In this document: positions 12,453 to 12,466 of the stretch, piece after piece
How positions within the stretch are numbered: position 1 is the first letter of the stretch
Layout of the letters: each line of letters opens with the position of its first letter
Assembly: GCA_964506005.1 (NCBI GenBank)
Contig: CAZDLX010000105.1
Span: 1 to 12,466 of the forward strand
DNA: 12,466 nt
Origin: UBA3940 sp964506005
Lineage (GTDB): Bacteria; Chloroflexota; Anaerolineae; Aggregatilineales; UBA3940
Reading direction: 5' to 3'
The notes under the pieces: model-generated
The model's input: only the letters and a program-made list of their open reading frames with translations
Database searches by the model: none
What the model was told of the DNA's origin: nothing
Translations under genes and position numbers: made by a program

Positions 12453-12466
12453 AGGGCAGCTCCGCT

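Overview
The window is GC-rich chromosomal DNA from an environmental bacterium. Its gene content and its many short GC-rich intergenic palindromes fit a member of the Chloroflexota (Anaerolineae-like) best. That placement is an inference from style, since no rRNA or marker gene is present. A run of exactly 100 N at 10939-11038 is a scaffold join of unknown true length, so the two sides need not be closely linked. I see no phage, plasmid, CRISPR or defence genes.

Layout. (1) 243-2905, + strand: a threonine-synthase-like PLP enzyme carrying a complete response-regulator receiver domain at its C-terminus, then an EamA/DMT transporter 23 bp downstream. (2) 2871-4211, - strand: a secernin-type C69 peptidase whose 3' end overlaps that of the transporter. 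(3) 4419-4847 (-) and 5041-5925 (+): a divergent pair of an OsmC peroxidase and an AraC-type regulator with a GyrI-like effector domain, sharing a 193-bp control region with a TATAAT box inside a dyad. (4) 5898-6749, - strand: a UlaG-like metallo-beta-lactamase-fold hydrolase with an unclear start codon. (5) 7014-8324, + strand: a DedA membrane protein followed after 6 bp by a small SAM methyltransferase that resembles METTL7/TMT1. (6) 8579-10868, - strand: an aldo/keto reductase with a C-terminal extension, followed by a patatin-like phospholipase, behind a good sigma70-type promoter. (7) After the gap, 11133-12248, - strand: SCO and PCu(A)C copper chaperones with adjoining stop and start codons, a module for building the CuA centre of cytochrome oxidase that points to aerobic respiration.

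The intergenic DNA is the second theme. A composite element (C-rich hairpin, often a GGCGAC hairpin, then GGGTGAGGT) recurs at about 38-201, 4328-4425 and 8366-8400. REP-type hairpins, several with the GTAG tetranucleotide on one side, lie at 6741-6762, 6843-6871, 8414-8436, 8520-8541 and 12428-12449. A REPIN-like 22-bp inverted repeat is at 8444-8512.

The genes look like several independent small transcription units and not one pathway. The points most worth following up are the PLP enzyme-receiver fusion, an internal ribosome-binding site that could release the GyrI-like domain as a separate protein, a possible H-type pseudoknot at 6876-6924, and the bacterial METTL7-like methyltransferase.
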